Assembly (NCBI GenBank): GCA_034434335.1
Contig: DAOTZS010000238.1
Span: 1 to 15,956, forward strand
Source: DAOTZS01 sp034434335
GTDB taxonomy: Bacteria; Chloroflexota; Anaerolineae; CG2-30-64-16
Reading direction: 5' to 3'
Length of the DNA stretch: 15,956 bases
The notes beneath the pieces are model-generated. The model did no database searches, had not been told where the DNA came from, and was given only the letters and a program-made list of their open reading frames with translations. The stretch's first letter is position 1. Every line of letters begins with the position of its first letter. Both the position numbers and the translations under genes were made by a program. Below, piece after piece: positions 14,865-15,956 of the stretch.

Positions 14865-15956
14865 ATGACCGGGATGAGGAGCTGGGGCTGGATTCTCCTG
14901 GTCGTTGTGATCGGCCTGGCCAGGGGGTTGTTGTACGCCCATGTGGTGCCGCTGTGGCAGGGCCCGGATGAGCCTCGTCACTATGAGTATGCCCGTCTGT
15001 TCAGTGAGCTGGGACGGGTGCCAACGCGCGGGGATGAGGACCCGGCTATCGAGCGGGAGATCCTCCTCTCGTTGCAGGCCCATCGCTTTTGGGAGTGGAC
15101 CCGTCAGCCGACACCGGCTGTCCTGCCCCCTCGCCTGAGCGACGACCCCTGGTTGCGCAAGGCCGGCCCTCAGGTTGGGGCCGAATCGCCGCTCTACTAT
15201 GTTGTGCCGGCCCTGCTGCTGCGGGTTGTGCGGGGAGTTGAGCCTCAGGCGCGCGCCATCAGATACTACTCGGTTGCCCTCTATGGGCTTACCATCCTGG
15301 CCGCAGCCCTGGCGACCAGGGCCACCTTCCGTGGGGATAGCATCCTGAGCAAAGGGGTGCCGCTTACCCTGGCCCTGGCGCCGATGCCGGCTTTCATCGG
15401 CAGCATCGTCAACAACGATGCCCTGGCCAATCTGGCCGGTGCCCTTTTCTTCGCCGTGCTGGGGCACTTGTGGGGTCGGCGCTGGGGCCTGGCTGGGACG
15501 GCCCTGATCGCCGGAGCGCTGGCCCTGGCGGTGAGCATCAAGCGCACTACCTGGTTCCTGGTGCCCACCGCGGCAGCCGCTCTGCTGATAAAGCACCCCG
15601 ATGGTGTGACAACTCTATGGCGGAATCGGCGGCTGCGGTGGGTGGCCGGAGGGGCGGTCCTGGGGGTGGTGGCAGGCCTGATCTGGGCCGCGACGTGGCG
15701 AGACCCGGCCAGCCTGGCCGGCTGGCGCCTGAACCCCGGCCACCTGGCAGCCCGCCGGCTGGCTGCCGCAGCCCATAGCGGCCACTTCGGCCTGCTGATT
15801 GAGGATCGCTGGCCAGATCAGCGGACCAGCGTCAGCCAGGTCCTGCCCGAATCGAAGATCCTGGCCTTTGCCGGGCGTCCGGTGAGGGCCGAGGCCTGGA
15901 TACGGCCCCTGGACGAGGACACCGAGGCCTGTCTGATCCTGGAAGACGGGATAAGC
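14865..15956 (+). CDS. GT-C-like membrane glycosyltransferase, N-terminal part (cut by window end)
   Basis: The frame is open from ATG 14865 to the last base, giving 364 residues without a stop; the 3' end lies outside. The first membrane helix (7-27) is followed by WQGPDEPRHYEYARLF (31-46) with the acidic pair D35-E36. ESPLYYVVPALLLR (107-120) and IVNNDALANLAGAL (181-194) match the same positions in the GT-C gene upstream, so the two are paralogues or members of one family. Several helices follow to about 277. The last 60 residues (from about 320) are polar and look like the start of an outside beta-rich domain. ATG 14874 is an alternative start. The Wzz gene ends 24 nt earlier, in the same frame. 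Family membership is more certain than function. Confidence 0.78.
   Translation, partial: MTGMRSWGWILLVVVIGLARGLLYAHVVPLWQGPDEPRHYEYARLFSELGRVPTRGDEDPAIEREILLSLQAHRFWEWTRQPTPAVLPPRLSDDPWLRKAGPQVGAESPLYYVVPALLLRVVRGVEPQARAIRYYSVALYGLTILAAALATRATFRGDSILSKGVPLTLALAPMPAFIGSIVNNDALANLAGALFFAVLGHLWGRRWGLAGTALIAGALALAVSIKRTTWFLVPTAAAALLIKHPDGVTTLWRNRRLRWVAGGAVLGVVAGLIWAATWRDPASLAGWRLNPGHLAARRLAAAAHSGHFGLLIEDRWPDQRTSVSQVLPESKILAFAGRPVRAEAWIRPLDEDTEACLILEDGIS

Noticed and set aside
14643..15596. Long minus-strand ORF (317 codons) opposite the second GT-C gene
   Set aside because: The plus strand encodes a clear membrane protein with family motifs; the antisense product is Gln/Gly/Arg-rich without motifs.

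Overview
The window is high-GC, gene-dense bacterial DNA with almost no spacer. Protein styles suggest a member of the Chloroflexota, perhaps Anaerolineae-like: a tungsten aldehyde oxidoreductase tail, a site-2 protease, a heptad-repeat PD-(D/E)XK protein, and GT-C glycosyltransferases with C-terminal beta-sandwich repeats. This assignment is inference; the window has no rRNA or other marker gene.

Left part (1-4955, + strand): the last 42 codons of an aldehyde ferredoxin oxidoreductase-like protein end at a perfect 15-bp hairpin. A major facilitator transporter follows, probably read from a leaderless mRNA. Next is a tight three-gene operon for a 2-oxoacid dehydrogenase complex (E1 alpha, E1 beta, E2), most likely pyruvate dehydrogenase. 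No E3 gene lies beside it.

Middle (4956-7423): a 197-bp nested inverted-repeat element (4979-5175) fills the gap between the converging E2 and aldo/keto reductase genes. Two minus-strand genes follow: the aldo/keto reductase and, upstream of it, a coiled-coil protein with a PD-(D/E)XK-like C-terminus whose gene contains near-identical 84-bp tandem repeats. A 242-bp divergent promoter region has a good promoter facing each way.

Right part (7424-15956, + strand): a compact run of M50 protease, HD-domain protein, prephenate dehydrogenase-like protein, GIY-YIG protein and GT4 glycosyltransferase, with several start/stop overlaps. A second promoter sits on the stop codon of the GT4 gene. It leads into a surface-polysaccharide or glycosylation set: a GT-C membrane glycosyltransferase with two beta-sandwich domains, a Wzz-like chain-length protein, and a second GT-C-like protein cut by the window end.

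There is no gene-free stretch longer than 300 bases, and I saw no CRISPR array, tRNA, rRNA, transposase or integrase. I found no clearly new multi-gene system. The most unusual items are the nested inverted-repeat element and the expanding coiled-coil/nuclease-like gene.
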